Shown here piece by piece: positions 23,143 through 32,908 of a DNA stretch of 35,479 nucleotides. The notes below the pieces were generated by a model. That model was not told the origin of the DNA. It made no database searches and saw only the letters and a program-made list of their open reading frames with translations. Position 1 is the first letter of the stretch, and each line of letters starts with the position of its first letter. Location: positions 1 through 35,479 of the forward strand of contig NZ_KB893143.1 in NCBI RefSeq assembly GCF_000374005.1. The letters are read 5' to 3'. Made by a program: the position numbers and the translations under genes. The DNA comes from Kiloniella laminariae DSM 19542. GTDB taxonomy: Bacteria; Pseudomonadota; Alphaproteobacteria; Kiloniellales; Kiloniellaceae.

Positions 23143-24678
23143 ATGAGTAAGCTATCGGATGCATACGGATACAAAGTTAAAACAGTTTCAGAGCTGCTTG
23201 AAGCGATAGGTACATTTCCCCGCGAAAAGAAAGTAGTAATGTGCCATGGTGTATTCGACTTGGTTCACCCAGGCCATCTTCGTCATTTGCTTTATGCGAA
23301 AGATAAGGCGAATATTCTCGTAGCTAGCCTAACGTCAGATCAACACATAAATAAAGCAGCGTATCGTCCCTATGTTCCCCAGGAGCTCAGGGCATTAAAC
23401 TTGGCAGCTCTAGAATTTGTTGATTATGTAATTATTGATGACAATGCGACCCCACTTGCAAATCTGCGAGAAGTAATGCCTGATGTTTTTGCCAAGGGTT
23501 TCGAGTATGATAATGGGCAGTTACACCCAAAGACTGTAGAAGAGCTAAATGTTCTTAATGAATATGGTGGAGAAATTCTTTTTACGCCTGGTGATGTTGT
23601 ATATTCTTCCTCAACTCTCATTGAAAAATTTCCTCCAAACTTATCAGTAGAAAAATTATTGGCAGTATTGGATGGTGAAGGCATTTGTTCAGAAGAATTG
23701 TTCTTAGCCTTAAACGATTTTTCGGATAAAAAAGTGCTCGTGGTCGGGGATACTATAGTCGATACCCTGACTCATAGTACTATGATTGGGGGGATGAGTA
23801 AGACGCCAACGATCTCTGTTCGTCGTGAATCTGTTGATAGTTTTGTCGGTGGTGCAGGTATAGTCAGTAAGCATATTAAAGCAGCAGGAGCTAATGTCGA
23901 ATTACTCACTGTTTTGGGCGAAGATATTCTTGGGCATTTTGTAAAGGAAGACCTTGCCCGTTATGGTGTCACTATTCACCCGGTCTATGAAACAGGACGC
24001 CCGACAACAGAAAAGAATGTGATTGTTGCGGCAGATTATCGGCTTTTGAAAATTGATGTTGTGGATAATCGTCCGATATCTAATCGTACGCTTGAGACCT
24101 TTATCGATATAATCAAGAATAGAGACTATGACTTGGTTATATTTTCGGATTTCCGGCACGGAATTTTCAATAAAACGACTATTTCTGAACTGGTTTCTGC
24201 AATTCCTGATACTACATTTAAAGCGGCAGATAGTCAGGTTGCTAGCCGATGGGGAAATATTACAGATTTCAAACAATTTAATTTGGTATGTCCAAATGAA
24301 CGTGAGGCTCGTTTCTCTCTTGCCGATCAGGATACAGGAGTGCGTCCGCTAGTGGCGAAACTGAGGCAAGCCTCCAAAAGCGACGTCGTAATTATGAAGA
24401 TGGGCGAGCGAGGTGTTATGGTGTGTCGCTCGGATAACGAGAACGATGTTCGTTCTTCATTTGTCATTGATAGTTTTGCAAGTGATGTTATTGATCCTGT
24501 GGGAGCTGGTGATGCCCTCTTAGCTTATGCTAGTCTTTCTTTATGTAGTAATCAGTCTCCAGTAATCGCTGCCGTACTTGGTTCCATTGCGGCAGCGCTT
24601 GAGTGCGCAGTTGATGGGAATGAACCTATCTTGCCTGAAGATATTCGTCTGCGGTTGGAAAAGATCTTTTCTATGTGA
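23143..24678 (+). CDS. Bifunctional nucleotidyltransferase + PfkB sugar kinase (HldE-like, domains swapped)
   Basis: About 511 residues. The N-terminal domain (about 28-165) is a cytidylyltransferase-like nucleotidyltransferase with HGVFDLVHPGH (HPGH at 42-45). The C-terminal domain (about 195-505) is a PfkB/ribokinase-type kinase, starting VLVVGDTIVDT and ending with the anion-hole motif DPVGAGD (catalytic D457). HldE of E. coli has the same two activities in the opposite order, kinase first. It would phosphorylate C1 of a heptose-7-phosphate and then add a nucleotide after dephosphorylation by the GmhB-like enzyme. The ATG at 23143 was preferred; a TTG at 23125 has its AAGGA too close. Sugar and nucleotide specificity are open. 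Confidence 0.82.
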   Translation: MSKLSDAYGYKVKTVSELLEAIGTFPREKKVVMCHGVFDLVHPGHLRHLLYAKDKANILVASLTSDQHINKAAYRPYVPQELRALNLAALEFVDYVIIDDNATPLANLREVMPDVFAKGFEYDNGQLHPKTVEELNVLNEYGGEILFTPGDVVYSSSTLIEKFPPNLSVEKLLAVLDGEGICSEELFLALNDFSDKKVLVVGDTIVDTLTHSTMIGGMSKTPTISVRRESVDSFVGGAGIVSKHIKAAGANVELLTVLGEDILGHFVKEDLARYGVTIHPVYETGRPTTEKNVIVAADYRLLKIDVVDNRPISNRTLETFIDIIKNRDYDLVIFSDFRHGIFNKTTISELVSAIPDTTFKAADSQVASRWGNITDFKQFNLVCPNEREARFSLADQDTGVRPLVAKLRQASKSDVVIMKMGERGVMVCRSDNENDVRSSFVIDSFASDVIDPVGAGDALLAYASLSLCSNQSPVIAAVLGSIAAALECAVDGNEPILPEDIRLRLEKIFSM

Positions 24679-24706
24679 TTATTAGTGTACTTTGAGAAAC
24701 TGCAAG

Positions 24707-25801
24707 ATGACAAAAAATATACCCTTTTCTAATATAGTGGCAACGAACACTTCACTACTGGGTGAGTATCAAAAGGTACTTGATCGAGTATGTAAGTCGA
24801 GTCAGATAGTTCTTGGTTCTGAAGTCTCTGCCTTTGAAACTGAGTTCGCGGACTATATTGGTGTCAAGCATGTGGTGACTGTGGCCAGTGGCACAGATGC
24901 GCTTATCCTTGCTCTTAAGGGGCTAGGAATTGGTGCTGGTGATGAAGTGATTACTGTTGCGAACTCGTTCTTGGCTTCAGCTTCTTGTATTGCCCTGTCA
25001 GGTGCCTCACCTATTTTTGCTGATGTTCGTGATGACTTAAATATTGATCCGGAATCAGTCTCCCGTAAGATTACGAGCAAAACCAAAGCGATTATTGCTG
25101 TGCATTTAACCGGGCGTCCTGCAGCGATGGCTGAACTGAAACAGCTTTCTTTGCAGCACGGTCTATTTTTGATTGAGGATGCCGCACAAGCTGTTGGTGC
25201 AGCAATTGATGGTGTGAAGGTTGGAGGTATTGGTGATGTCGGCTGTTTCTCGTTCCATCCAAATAAAACTCTTTCTGCTCTAGGAGATGGGGGAGCTTTG
25301 TCGACGGATGATGACAAGTTGGCTAGTTATTTTCGACAAGCGAGGAATCATGGTTTGATTCATGGGGATTGTGAATTTTGGAGTGTGAACAGCCGATTAG
25401 ATGAGCTCCAAGCGGGTTTCTTACGTGTGAAATTACCGTATCTGGAAAAGTGGAATGCACGTCGGCAGTTTATCGCACAATACTATAAGGATCATCTTAA
25501 TGATTACGTGTCTTGTCCGGAAACTCAAGACAATGTTACGTCTGTTTATCACACTTATGTCATTAAAACGGATCAGCGGGATGCTCTGTTTAGCTATTTG
25601 ATGGCTAAGGGCATTGGATGTGGAATTCATTACCCGACACTGACAAATGACCATTCTGTATGCTCTGCCCAGAAAAGTGTTGATATTCCTGTTTCTAGTG
25701 AGCTTGTAAAAAAAATCATATCCCTTCCAATATCAGAATCTCTAACTAATAAACAAATAAAGAGTATTGTTCAGGAGATACAAAAATTCTTCCAAGGGTA
25801 G
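24707..25801 (+). CDS. DegT/DnrJ/EryC1/StrS aminotransferase (second)
   Basis: A 364-residue PLP-dependent sugar aminotransferase. K187 in FSFHPNKTLSALGDGG is the Schiff-base lysine and IEDAAQA (about 156-162) supplies the PLP-binding Asp; ASGTDALIL holds the phosphate turn. It differs substantially from the aminotransferase at 5601, so it should act on another keto sugar. It lies 28 bases after the HldE-like gene, which suggests amination of the activated heptose-like sugar made by that module. The ATG at 24707 was chosen over a TTG at 24692. No further gene follows until an IS remnant, so it may close this transcription unit. Confidence 0.8.
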   Translation: MTKNIPFSNIVATNTSLLGEYQKVLDRVCKSSQIVLGSEVSAFETEFADYIGVKHVVTVASGTDALILALKGLGIGAGDEVITVANSFLASASCIALSGASPIFADVRDDLNIDPESVSRKITSKTKAIIAVHLTGRPAAMAELKQLSLQHGLFLIEDAAQAVGAAIDGVKVGGIGDVGCFSFHPNKTLSALGDGGALSTDDDKLASYFRQARNHGLIHGDCEFWSVNSRLDELQAGFLRVKLPYLEKWNARRQFIAQYYKDHLNDYVSCPETQDNVTSVYHTYVIKTDQRDALFSYLMAKGIGCGIHYPTLTNDHSVCSAQKSVDIPVSSELVKKIISLPISESLTNKQIKSIVQEIQKFFQG

Positions 25802-25865
25802 TTTCTCGATAGCTATATAATCTCTTGAGCAATTTTCATCGAACTGATTAACCTTTCTTCTGCTT

Positions 25866-26308
25866 AAATTTTTGGGGCTGGGGTAAAAATCCAGTGTTTG
25901 GCTTGTTAAAACGAGGAGGAAGAGTCTACACAAAAATCATTCCAGATGCTTCTTCCGCGACCTTACTGCCGATCATTGAGCGTAAAGTGGTGCCTGATAG
26001 CATTGTGTATTCAGACTATTGGCGAGGCTATAATGTGCTCGATGTTTCCGACTTCAAACACTTCCGTATTAATCATTCTAAGCTGTTTGCAGACAAGAGG
26101 AATCATATCAACGGCATTGAGAATTTCTGGAATCAGGCGAAGCGACATATGCGCAAATTTAACGGTGTTCCCAAGGAGCACTTTGGGGTACTTTTGAAGG
26201 AATGTGAGTGGCGTTTTAATCACAGTGACCCGACAACTCAATTACTGCAATTAAGGCAATGGGTTAGACGGTATTTAAACTAGTTATCTAGGACAGCCCC
26301 AAATTTTT
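25866..26308. mobile_element. Internally deleted IS1595-family element with 8-base target duplication
   Basis: The element itself spans 25874-26300 and is bracketed by the direct repeat AAATTTTT (25866-25873 and 26301-26308), the 8-base duplication expected for IS1595-family insertions. The right inverted repeat reads inward as GGGGCTGTCCTAGATAACT. At the left only GGGGCTG remains before sequence internal to the transposase begins. The 5' half of the element, including the rest of the left repeat, is therefore missing. It lies between an aminotransferase and manC and does not break either. Confidence 0.85.
25894..26283 (+). pseudogene. IS1595-family (ISXO2-like) transposase, C-terminal fragment
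   Basis: A fragment of about 130 residues matching the C-terminal part of the IS1595/ISXO2 transposase: GLLKRGGRVYTK, VYSDYWRGY (second catalytic Asp) and INGIENFWNQAKRH (third acidic residue), ending with CEWRFN. The same frame continues upstream as WGKNP to the left end of the element. The N-terminal zinc-binding region and first catalytic Asp are gone, so the product cannot be active. The GTG at 25894 is only a convenient first codon. Confidence 0.85.
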
Positions 26309-26403
26309 TTATCACGAATGATCGCCCTGTTATAGATTTGTTTTTTTTTCATGTGTAACCATGTTTTTAATCATATTGCTTATGTAAATATTTAAAGGGC
26401 AAA
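26309..26403 (+). promoter_or_regulatory. AT-rich leader upstream of manC
   Basis: The gap between the IS remnant and manC holds a T9 run (26341-26349) and AT-rich stretches but no coding region. A promoter for the GDP-fucose genes would be expected here, since the IS insertion separates them from the upstream unit. I see AAGGG ahead of the TTG start but no convincing -35/-10 pair. Confidence 0.3.
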
Positions 26404-27840
26404 TTGTTGATTTATCCAGTCATTCTCTCAGGCGGATCGGGAAGTCGCCTCTGGCCTGCTTCGAGAATTAGCCACCCGAAGCAGTTTTTGGCAATAGTTT
26501 CTGAAAAACCGATGATTATTGAAACGGCAGAACGCGTAAATAATCCTCTGTATGAAGCTCCGACGATTATATGTAACGTAGACCATCGATTCTTGGTTGG
26601 GGAGAGCTTTACAACGGCGAAAATCGTGCCGAGACAGATTCTGCTTGAGCCTGTTGCACGAAATACAACAGCTGCAATCGTGGCTGCAACCTATTCAATT
26701 TATCAGGACAATCCTGAGGCACTTGTTCTGATAATGCCTTCTGATCATATGATAAAGAATATTCAGGCGCTCCACGATGCGTTAGTATTGACAAAACCGA
26801 TTGCCGAAGACGGATGGCTTGTTACCTTTGGGATTAAGGCAGCAAGGCCCAATACCGGATATGGCTATATTGAGCGAGGATGTCCAGTTGAGCCAGGCAG
26901 TGAGGTTATGTCTATTGTTCAATTTCATGAGAAGCCGGATATAAAAACTGCAACTGAATACATTAAATCAGGCCGCTTTTGCTGGAATTCTGGTTTGTTT
27001 TTTTTTGCGGCAAAGACGTTGCTTCAGGTCTTTAGAACACTAGATCCAGACAATTTTTCCTATGCAGTTATGGCAGTTGATAACGGTATTAAAGATTTGG
27101 ACTTTTATCGATTAGATCCAGTTTGGTTTTCTAAAATGCCTTCGGAGGCATTTGACGTATCAGTTATGGAAAAGCATATAAAATCTGCTGTCCTTGAAGT
27201 GGAAATGGGGTGGAGTGATATTGGGTCGTGGAGTGCATTACACGATGTCTCCAAGCAAGATAACCAGGGAAACACTGCCTTCGGTGAAGCCTCTATGATT
27301 GATACGCATAACTCTTTGGTATGGAATGGCGATAATGGTGTTGTGGCCACTGTCGGCATAGAAGATCTATTGGTAGTCGTCAAAGATGGGAGTGTTCTTG
27401 TCACTTCTCAAAAAAGAGCTGAGGATGTAAAAAAGCTTGTTGAACAGCTTGAAAACAGTGGGTTGGAACAGCATTTGATTGCCCGGACAGTCCATCGTCC
27501 TTGGGGTTGTTATCGCTCTCTGGATGTGGGGGAAGGATACCTCGTAAAACGTATAGAAGTGAAACCTGGAGCACGCCTCTCCTTACAATATCATAATTAT
27601 CGTGCTGAGCATTGGGTTGTCGTTTGTGGAACCGCGCGTGTAACAAGTGGAGAAAAAACCTATGATCTCGATTCAAATGAATCTACGTACCTACCAATAG
27701 GCACTATACATCGTTTGGAAAATATTGGTTCTGGTCAGCTTGTGCTGATTGAAGTTCAAACGGGTGTTTTATTGAGTGAGGAGGATATAATCCGGCTTGA
27801 CGATGTTTATGGTCGGAAAGATGTTCCTGGAATTGTTTGA
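26404..27840 (+). CDS. manC: Mannose-1-phosphate guanylyltransferase / mannose-6-phosphate isomerase
   Basis: A 478-residue bifunctional enzyme of normal length. The nucleotidyltransferase half starts PVILSGGSGSRLWPASR, with HPKQFL and LLEPVARNTTAAI; MPSDH carries metal-binding residues. The C-terminal cupin half has RPWGCYRSLDVGEGY, KPGARLSLQYHNYRAEHWVV and PIGTIHRLEN, the type II phosphomannose isomerase signature. It makes GDP-mannose from mannose-6-phosphate, feeding gmd and fucose synthase directly downstream. The TTG start has AAGGG five bases upstream; the next codon is also TTG and could be used instead. No phosphomannomutase is visible in the window. Confidence 0.93.
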   Translation: MLIYPVILSGGSGSRLWPASRISHPKQFLAIVSEKPMIIETAERVNNPLYEAPTIICNVDHRFLVGESFTTAKIVPRQILLEPVARNTTAAIVAATYSIYQDNPEALVLIMPSDHMIKNIQALHDALVLTKPIAEDGWLVTFGIKAARPNTGYGYIERGCPVEPGSEVMSIVQFHEKPDIKTATEYIKSGRFCWNSGLFFFAAKTLLQVFRTLDPDNFSYAVMAVDNGIKDLDFYRLDPVWFSKMPSEAFDVSVMEKHIKSAVLEVEMGWSDIGSWSALHDVSKQDNQGNTAFGEASMIDTHNSLVWNGDNGVVATVGIEDLLVVVKDGSVLVTSQKRAEDVKKLVEQLENSGLEQHLIARTVHRPWGCYRSLDVGEGYLVKRIEVKPGARLSLQYHNYRAEHWVVVCGTARVTSGEKTYDLDSNESTYLPIGTIHRLENIGSGQLVLIEVQTGVLLSEEDIIRLDDVYGRKDVPGIV

Positions 27841-27842
27841 TC

Positions 27843-28808
27843 ATGACTGATGCAGCAAGTTTGCTATACGACTTAAAAGGAAAACGAGTATGGGTTGCTG
27901 GCCACAAGGGGATGGTTGGCTCTGCGCTTATGCGCCGTTTGGCTGAGGAAGATTGTACAATACTTACTGTCGATCGCGGGAAACTCGACTTAAGAAGACA
28001 AGATCTCGTTGAATGTTGGTTTAATGAGCATAAACCTGATGCTGTTATACTCGCCGCTGCAAAAGTGGGAGGGATTCAAGCAAATCGAAGCCTTCCAGCA
28101 GAATTTTTGTATGATAATTTGATGATTGAGGCAAATATTATCAATGGAGCATATCAGGCAGGAGTGGGCAAATTACTGTTTCTAGGGTCTTCTTGTATCT
28201 ATCCACGGGATATTCTTGTTCCAATCTCTGAAGAGCACCTGTTAACGGGCCCTTTGGAAACAACCAACCAATGCTATGCGATTGCCAAAATTGCAGGAAT
28301 AAAATTGTGCCAAGCTTATCAGGAGCAATATCAAAAGAATTTTATTTCGGTAATGCCAACAAACTTATATGGGCCCGGCGATAATTTCCATCCTGAATAC
28401 AGTCATGTACCGGCAGCTCTGTTGCGTCGTATTCATGAGGCAAAGATGGCAAAAAATAAGTCTGTTATTGTCTGGGGAACAGGAACGCCTAGAAGAGAGT
28501 TCCTTCATGTAGATGATATGGCTGATGCGTGTGTTTTCTTAATGAAACACTATTCAGAAAAAGGGCCAATTAATGTTGGAACTGGTTCAGATCTCGCGAT
28601 TGCTGACTTTGTTTCTGTTTTACAGGATGTCGTTGGATACCACTGTGCAGTTGAATTTAACCACGAAATGCCTGATGGCTCGCCACGGAAAATACTCGAC
28701 GTTAGTAAAATTAATAACCTTGGCTGGACTGCAAAAATCCCTATAAAAGATGGATTAAGAAAATATTATCAATGGTTTTTGGAAAATATTGACCATCTTA
28801 GAAAGTGA
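27843..28808 (+). CDS. fcl: GDP-L-fucose synthase
   Basis: A 321-residue extended [15 protein letters not shown] binds [12 protein letters not shown] and [10 protein letters not shown] are hallmarks of the family, and YAIAK holds the catalytic Tyr and Lys; later [11 protein letters not shown] is conserved. It converts GDP-4-keto-6-deoxymannose to GDP-L-fucose by 3,5-epimerisation and reduction. The ATG at 27843 lies two bases after the manC stop. Here it precedes gmd; in the colanic-acid cluster the order is gmd-fcl. Also called wcaG. Confidence 0.93.
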   Translation: MTDAASLLYDLKGKRVWVAGHKGMVGSALMRRLAEEDCTILTVDRGKLDLRRQDLVECWFNEHKPDAVILAAAKVGGIQANRSLPAEFLYDNLMIEANIINGAYQAGVGKLLFLGSSCIYPRDILVPISEEHLLTGPLETTNQCYAIAKIAGIKLCQAYQEQYQKNFISVMPTNLYGPGDNFHPEYSHVPAALLRRIHEAKMAKNKSVIVWGTGTPRREFLHVDDMADACVFLMKHYSEKGPINVGTGSDLAIADFVSVLQDVVGYHCAVEFNHEMPDGSPRKILDVSKINNLGWTAKIPIKDGLRKYYQWFLENIDHLRK

Positions 28809-28825
28809 ATAAAGGTCAAAGAATA

Positions 28826-29857
28826 ATGAAGAGAGCGCTGATTACAGGAATTACTGGACAAGACGGAGCTTATCTTACTGAGTTATTACTTGGTAAGGGG
28901 TATGAAGTTCATGGTGTAAAACGCCGTTCATCATCGTTTAATACCGGTCGTATCGACCATATGTATCAAGATCCTCATTCTATAGACAAAAACCTTTACC
29001 TTCATTATGGAGATATGACCGATGCCACAAATTTAATTCGTCTGATCCAGGAAACCCAACCGGATGAAATCTATAATCTTGCTGCGCAGAGTCATGTTCA
29101 GGTTAGCTTTGAAACTCCGGAGTATACTGCAAATTCAGATGCTCTGGGACCTCTGCGTATTCTGGAAGCCATACGTATATTAAATCTTGATACGACGAGA
29201 TTCTATCAAGCCTCAACATCCGAATTATTTGGTAAAACTCAGGAAAATCCTCAAACAGAAAACACTCCTTTTTATCCTAGATCACCATATGCCGCAGCTA
29301 AACTTTATGCTTACTGGATCAGTGTAAACTACAGAGAGGCATATGGGATGTTTGCTGCTAACGGTATTCTTTTTAACCATGAAAGCCCCATTAGGGGAGA
29401 GACTTTTGTTACACGAAAAATCACTATGGCGGTTGCTGCCATTGAACAGGGGCGGCAGGAATGTCTTTATCTTGGAAATATTGATTCGCAGCGAGATTGG
29501 GGACATGCGCGGGACTATGTCGAAGGGATGTGGCGAATTTTACAGCATCATACTCCTGACGATTATATTCTTGCTACAGGAGAAAGCCATTCCGTCCGTG
29601 AGTTTGTGGAACTAGCGTTTGCAGAAACTGGCCATATTATTGAATGGCAAGGAAAGGGGATCGATGAACTCGGGATTAATGCTGCGACGGGGGAGGTTTT
29701 GATCCGTATAGACCCTCGTTATTTCCGGCCTACAGAGGTTGGTTTTCTGATGGGAGATGCTGCAAAAGCTCGTGAAGTTTTAGGTTGGAAACATACCACT
29801 TCCTTTACACAGCTTGTTAAAGAGATGGTTGCGAGTGACCTTGCTGTAAATTCTTAG
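28826..29857 (+). CDS. gmd: GDP-mannose 4,6-dehydratase
   Basis: A 343-residue extended SDR with [11 protein letters not shown] at the start, the diagnostic [27 protein letters not shown], the active-site [13 protein letters not shown], and [16 protein letters not shown], all highly conserved in Gmd. It converts GDP-D-mannose to GDP-4-keto-6-deoxy-D-mannose, the substrate of the preceding fucose synthase. The ATG at 28826 was preferred over a GTG at 28805 that overlaps the previous gene, because the conserved N-terminus begins MKRALITG. With manC and fcl it gives a complete route from mannose-6-phosphate (after mutase) to GDP-L-fucose. Confidence 0.95.
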   Translation: MKRALITGITGQDGAYLTELLLGKGYEVHGVKRRSSSFNTGRIDHMYQDPHSIDKNLYLHYGDMTDATNLIRLIQETQPDEIYNLAAQSHVQVSFETPEYTANSDALGPLRILEAIRILNLDTTRFYQASTSELFGKTQENPQTENTPFYPRSPYAAAKLYAYWISVNYREAYGMFAANGILFNHESPIRGETFVTRKITMAVAAIEQGRQECLYLGNIDSQRDWGHARDYVEGMWRILQHHTPDDYILATGESHSVREFVELAFAETGHIIEWQGKGIDELGINAATGEVLIRIDPRYFRPTEVGFLMGDAAKAREVLGWKHTTSFTQLVKEMVASDLAVNS

Positions 29858-29961
29858 TGTGATCATGACTGAAATATTTTGTCCGCTAATTTCTCCAAGT
29901 TCAACTAGCCAAATGCAGAAATTATCAGAGCTGTTGTGGCTTATCTAGGTGTTTGTATTAG

Positions 29962-30906
29962 ATGAAGAAATGTACTGTTCTCGATATTCTCCTATTATTC
30001 CCGGTATATTTCTCAGCATTTCTATTAAAAAAAATTAGACGATATGGCGTGCGAAAGCTTCCACTGTGTAAAAACGCGCTCATGAGGATTGGGGTTTTCC
30101 CAATAGATGATCATTATTATGAACCGCAATTCGATATGCGGAATTGCAAAAGACCATTTTCAGAAAAAAGACCTCTAGAAGGGATTTTCTGGAACCTGCA
30201 AGATCAGCTTGGTCTACTCAAACATCTGACCTTTGCAGATGAGATTACAGACATTCCTCAGACCCGTTCTGATAAAATAGAGTTTCATTTTAATAATGGG
30301 GCATTTGAAACTGGAGATGCTGAATACTGGTACCAATTCTTACGATTTAAAAAACCAGGAAGGTTGTTTGAAATCGGAAGTGGGAGTTCAACTTTATTGG
30401 CACAAAAGGCAATCAGGGAAAATAGACGAACAAATCCCGAATATGATTGCCAGCATGTTTGTATTGAGCCCTATGAAAGGCCTTGGTTAGAAAAAATAGG
30501 AGTGACCGTTGTACGAGAAAAAGTTGAAGACCTTGAGATTTCTTTTTTCTCGGAACTAGACGCAGGAGATATTCTTTTTATTGATTCTAGTCATATCATC
30601 AGGCCAGAAGGTGATATTCTCTTCGAGTATTTGACGTTACTTCCTTGTTTGAAAAAAGGTGTTATTGTTCATGTTCATGATATTTTTTCACCCAGAAATT
30701 ACCTGGCAGATTGGCTGGTTGAGGATGTTCGGTTTTGGAATGAGCAGTATTTACTTGAAGCTTTTCTGACGAATAATTCTGAGTGGAAAATTATTGGGGC
30801 TTTGAACTTGATACATCATGATCATTTCGACGAGCTTTTAAAAGTGTGCCCTTTTTTAACACGAGAGAGAGAGCCGGGCTCTTTTTACATGGAAAAAATT
30901 GGCTAG
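29962..30906 (+). CDS. Class I SAM-dependent methyltransferase-like protein with hydrophobic N-terminus
   Basis: A 314-residue protein. The N-terminal TVLDILLLFPVYFSAFLL is a hydrophobic segment followed by basic residues (KKIRR), consistent with membrane anchoring. The C-terminal half is a methyltransferase fold of the Methyltransf_24 type: LFEIGSGSSTLLA is motif I, CIEPYERPWL ends strand 2, DILFIDSSHIIRPEGD is the acidic motif, and VIVHVHDIFSPRNYL follows. Proteins like this occur in glycan clusters and may methylate a lipid-linked glycan at the membrane. It stands in its own 100-base gaps on both sides. Substrate unknown. Confidence 0.72.
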   Translation: MKKCTVLDILLLFPVYFSAFLLKKIRRYGVRKLPLCKNALMRIGVFPIDDHYYEPQFDMRNCKRPFSEKRPLEGIFWNLQDQLGLLKHLTFADEITDIPQTRSDKIEFHFNNGAFETGDAEYWYQFLRFKKPGRLFEIGSGSSTLLAQKAIRENRRTNPEYDCQHVCIEPYERPWLEKIGVTVVREKVEDLEISFFSELDAGDILFIDSSHIIRPEGDILFEYLTLLPCLKKGVIVHVHDIFSPRNYLADWLVEDVRFWNEQYLLEAFLTNNSEWKIIGALNLIHHDHFDELLKVCPFLTREREPGSFYMEKIG

Positions 30907-30997
30907 TGGGGAAAAACAGTTTTTTGAATACTTGCAGCTCGTTTGGTATTTTAAACGATAATTTCTATCGCTTGTAGTAATAGGAAAGGCCGGGGTT

Positions 30998-32902
30998 TTG
31001 TTCAGTCGTGCGTGGCATTCATTAATACCTGAAAAAACGAATGTATGCAGACTCGGCATGGATACGTTTGTAGATTTTTTTTCAAATAAAAAAGTATTAA
31101 TAGTTTCAGAGCGTCTCACACAAACCTCCCTTGCCTTATATCTGGGGTTAAGAAAAAGCAAAAAACTTGGCGAGTGGTCGGCACTTTTTGTTGAGGAATG
31201 TGATGGGCAAGAATTGGGTGACAGCATCTCACTTTTGCCCTCAGTTAAAGAGAAATATGGTATCTCGCCGCCTTTTATGCCTTTAAAGAGTTTTTGTCTG
31301 TTTAAAGAAATCTGTGATTTACAGCCGGATCTTGTCATCTTTGATGGGAGCCCTGCTCTCGGTCACTATAGTCTGTTATCGCGAAGTCAGGCAGATATCT
31401 TGGGGGGGGTTTCTATTTGGTTATATCGTCCTGTCGCGAGGGCATATCAATTAGAAAAAGCTGCCGCGTTCCCGTCTGGTAGGACAGATTTAGAACTCAA
31501 TGCTCTTGAAAAGGATGCTTTTAGTAAATTTGACTTGGTTCTTGATAACGAAAACTCTGATTTTGTTAATTGGTTTGAGCTTGCAGGTTGGGGGATGTCC
31601 CAGCTAGCACTAATTGCTGAAAACGACGATATTGCTTCCAATAAAATTGCTGATATTGAGAAAAATATTTTCAAAGAACTCAAAGAATACAGAGAGCCGA
31701 TTGAGAAAGTACCCGACATCTCTGTTTGTATTGTGACTTTTAATCGTCCAGATTATTTGAGTGAGGCGTTAAAAAGCATTGAGTATCAGAGCAGGCAGGT
31801 TTTTGAAGTTATTATCATTGATGATGGCAGCTCTCTACCCAATCTTGTCAAACTGAAAGCCCTCGAAGAAAAGTATAGAAAAAGGGGGTGGACGTTTTAT
31901 TACCAAGACAACTTCGGACCAGCTAAAGCGAGAAATTTTGCGGCAAGTATGGCAACAGGAGAATATCTGTTGTTTATGGATGATGATAACTGGGCTTTGG
32001 CTAATGAGATAGAGGTTTTTGCTCAAGCAGCTCAAAAAAGCGATGCAGATATATTTACCTGTATTCCAGGATGGCACCCTGATTCTGAGCTTTGTGCGGG
32101 TACTTCTATTAAAGTCATCTCGCCGGATACTTTTTACCCAGTCGTATCACTCGATTGGCTCCCTTTGGGGGGCTATGCTGAACTTGGTGTACTGATTAAC
32201 TGTTTTGGAGATACAAACGCCCTGTATCGAAAAAAAATGTTCGATGCCTTAGGTGGATACAAAGAAGACCGAACTTTCATTCTGGAAGATATGGAGTTCT
32301 TTACCCGGGCAGTTCTTGAGGCATACCAGCTTGAAGTAGTTCCTGAAGTTCTTTTTCTTTATCGTAAACACAGCCAGTCAAGAACCGGATTGAAGGATCC
32401 TATTTTTAGTTCCCATCTCCATAGTATGAGCGCGTATCTCAATCTTTCTGATGATCGTCTTTGGCCGCTTCTCCTCTGCTTACGTAAAGGATTTTATGAT
32501 CGACATCGAGATATATCTAAGGCTTTAGACACTCACAGCCAACAAATTACTACTGGTGAATGGGTAACGATTACGAAAGAAAACACAAAGTTTTTTCTAG
32601 AAGGAGGACGCTTTGAAGATGATCAATGGTTTGCACAAAAAAACTCAAAACTAAGTTTTTATTTTAAAGATCCTGGTCGTTTTAATAGCCTTATTTTTGA
32701 ATGTACCGGTCCCGGAGATTTAATTTTTGTGATTAGTGAAAGAAGATACGATTTTATTAATAAATTTGAGAAAGAGAAAAATATAATCGAATGCCCATTA
32801 CTGCCTGGTGCCATTAATCATTTGGGTGAAACAACAATCTCTTTTTTGTTTAACAACTCAGTTGGAATACACCGTTTCGCCATTATGAAAAATGATGAAT
32901 AA
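30998..32902 (+). CDS. Multidomain family 2 glycosyltransferase
   Basis: About 634 residues. The central part (about 240-460) is a GT2 GT-A domain: VSVCIVTFNRP-like ISVCIVTFNRPDYL, IIIDDGSS, NFGPAKARNFAA, FMDDDNW (DxD-type metal site), then ILEDMEFFTRA near the catalytic base. Residues about 30-225 form another Rossmann-like domain (VLIVSERLTQTSLALY, QPDLVIFDGSPALGHY) that looks like the N-terminal half of a GT4 enzyme without its donor half. The C-terminal 140 residues are beta-rich and could bind carbohydrate. The start is a TTG with CGGGG before it. A G8 run (31402-31409) lies in the N-terminal domain and could cause frameshifting. Donor and acceptor unknown. Confidence 0.75.
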   Translation: MFSRAWHSLIPEKTNVCRLGMDTFVDFFSNKKVLIVSERLTQTSLALYLGLRKSKKLGEWSALFVEECDGQELGDSISLLPSVKEKYGISPPFMPLKSFCLFKEICDLQPDLVIFDGSPALGHYSLLSRSQADILGGVSIWLYRPVARAYQLEKAAAFPSGRTDLELNALEKDAFSKFDLVLDNENSDFVNWFELAGWGMSQLALIAENDDIASNKIADIEKNIFKELKEYREPIEKVPDISVCIVTFNRPDYLSEALKSIEYQSRQVFEVIIIDDGSSLPNLVKLKALEEKYRKRGWTFYYQDNFGPAKARNFAASMATGEYLLFMDDDNWALANEIEVFAQAAQKSDADIFTCIPGWHPDSELCAGTSIKVISPDTFYPVVSLDWLPLGGYAELGVLINCFGDTNALYRKKMFDALGGYKEDRTFILEDMEFFTRAVLEAYQLEVVPEVLFLYRKHSQSRTGLKDPIFSSHLHSMSAYLNLSDDRLWPLLLCLRKGFYDRHRDISKALDTHSQQITTGEWVTITKENTKFFLEGGRFEDDQWFAQKNSKLSFYFKDPGRFNSLIFECTGPGDLIFVISERRYDFINKFEKEKNIIECPLLPGAINHLGETTISFLFNNSVGIHRFAIMKNDE

Positions 32903-32908
32903 AAAAAG

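Noticed and set aside
30856-31338. A 160-codon open frame on the minus strand across two plus-strand genes
   Set aside because: It is antisense to the end of a methyltransferase and the start of a glycosyltransferase, both well supported; no family resemblance was seen.
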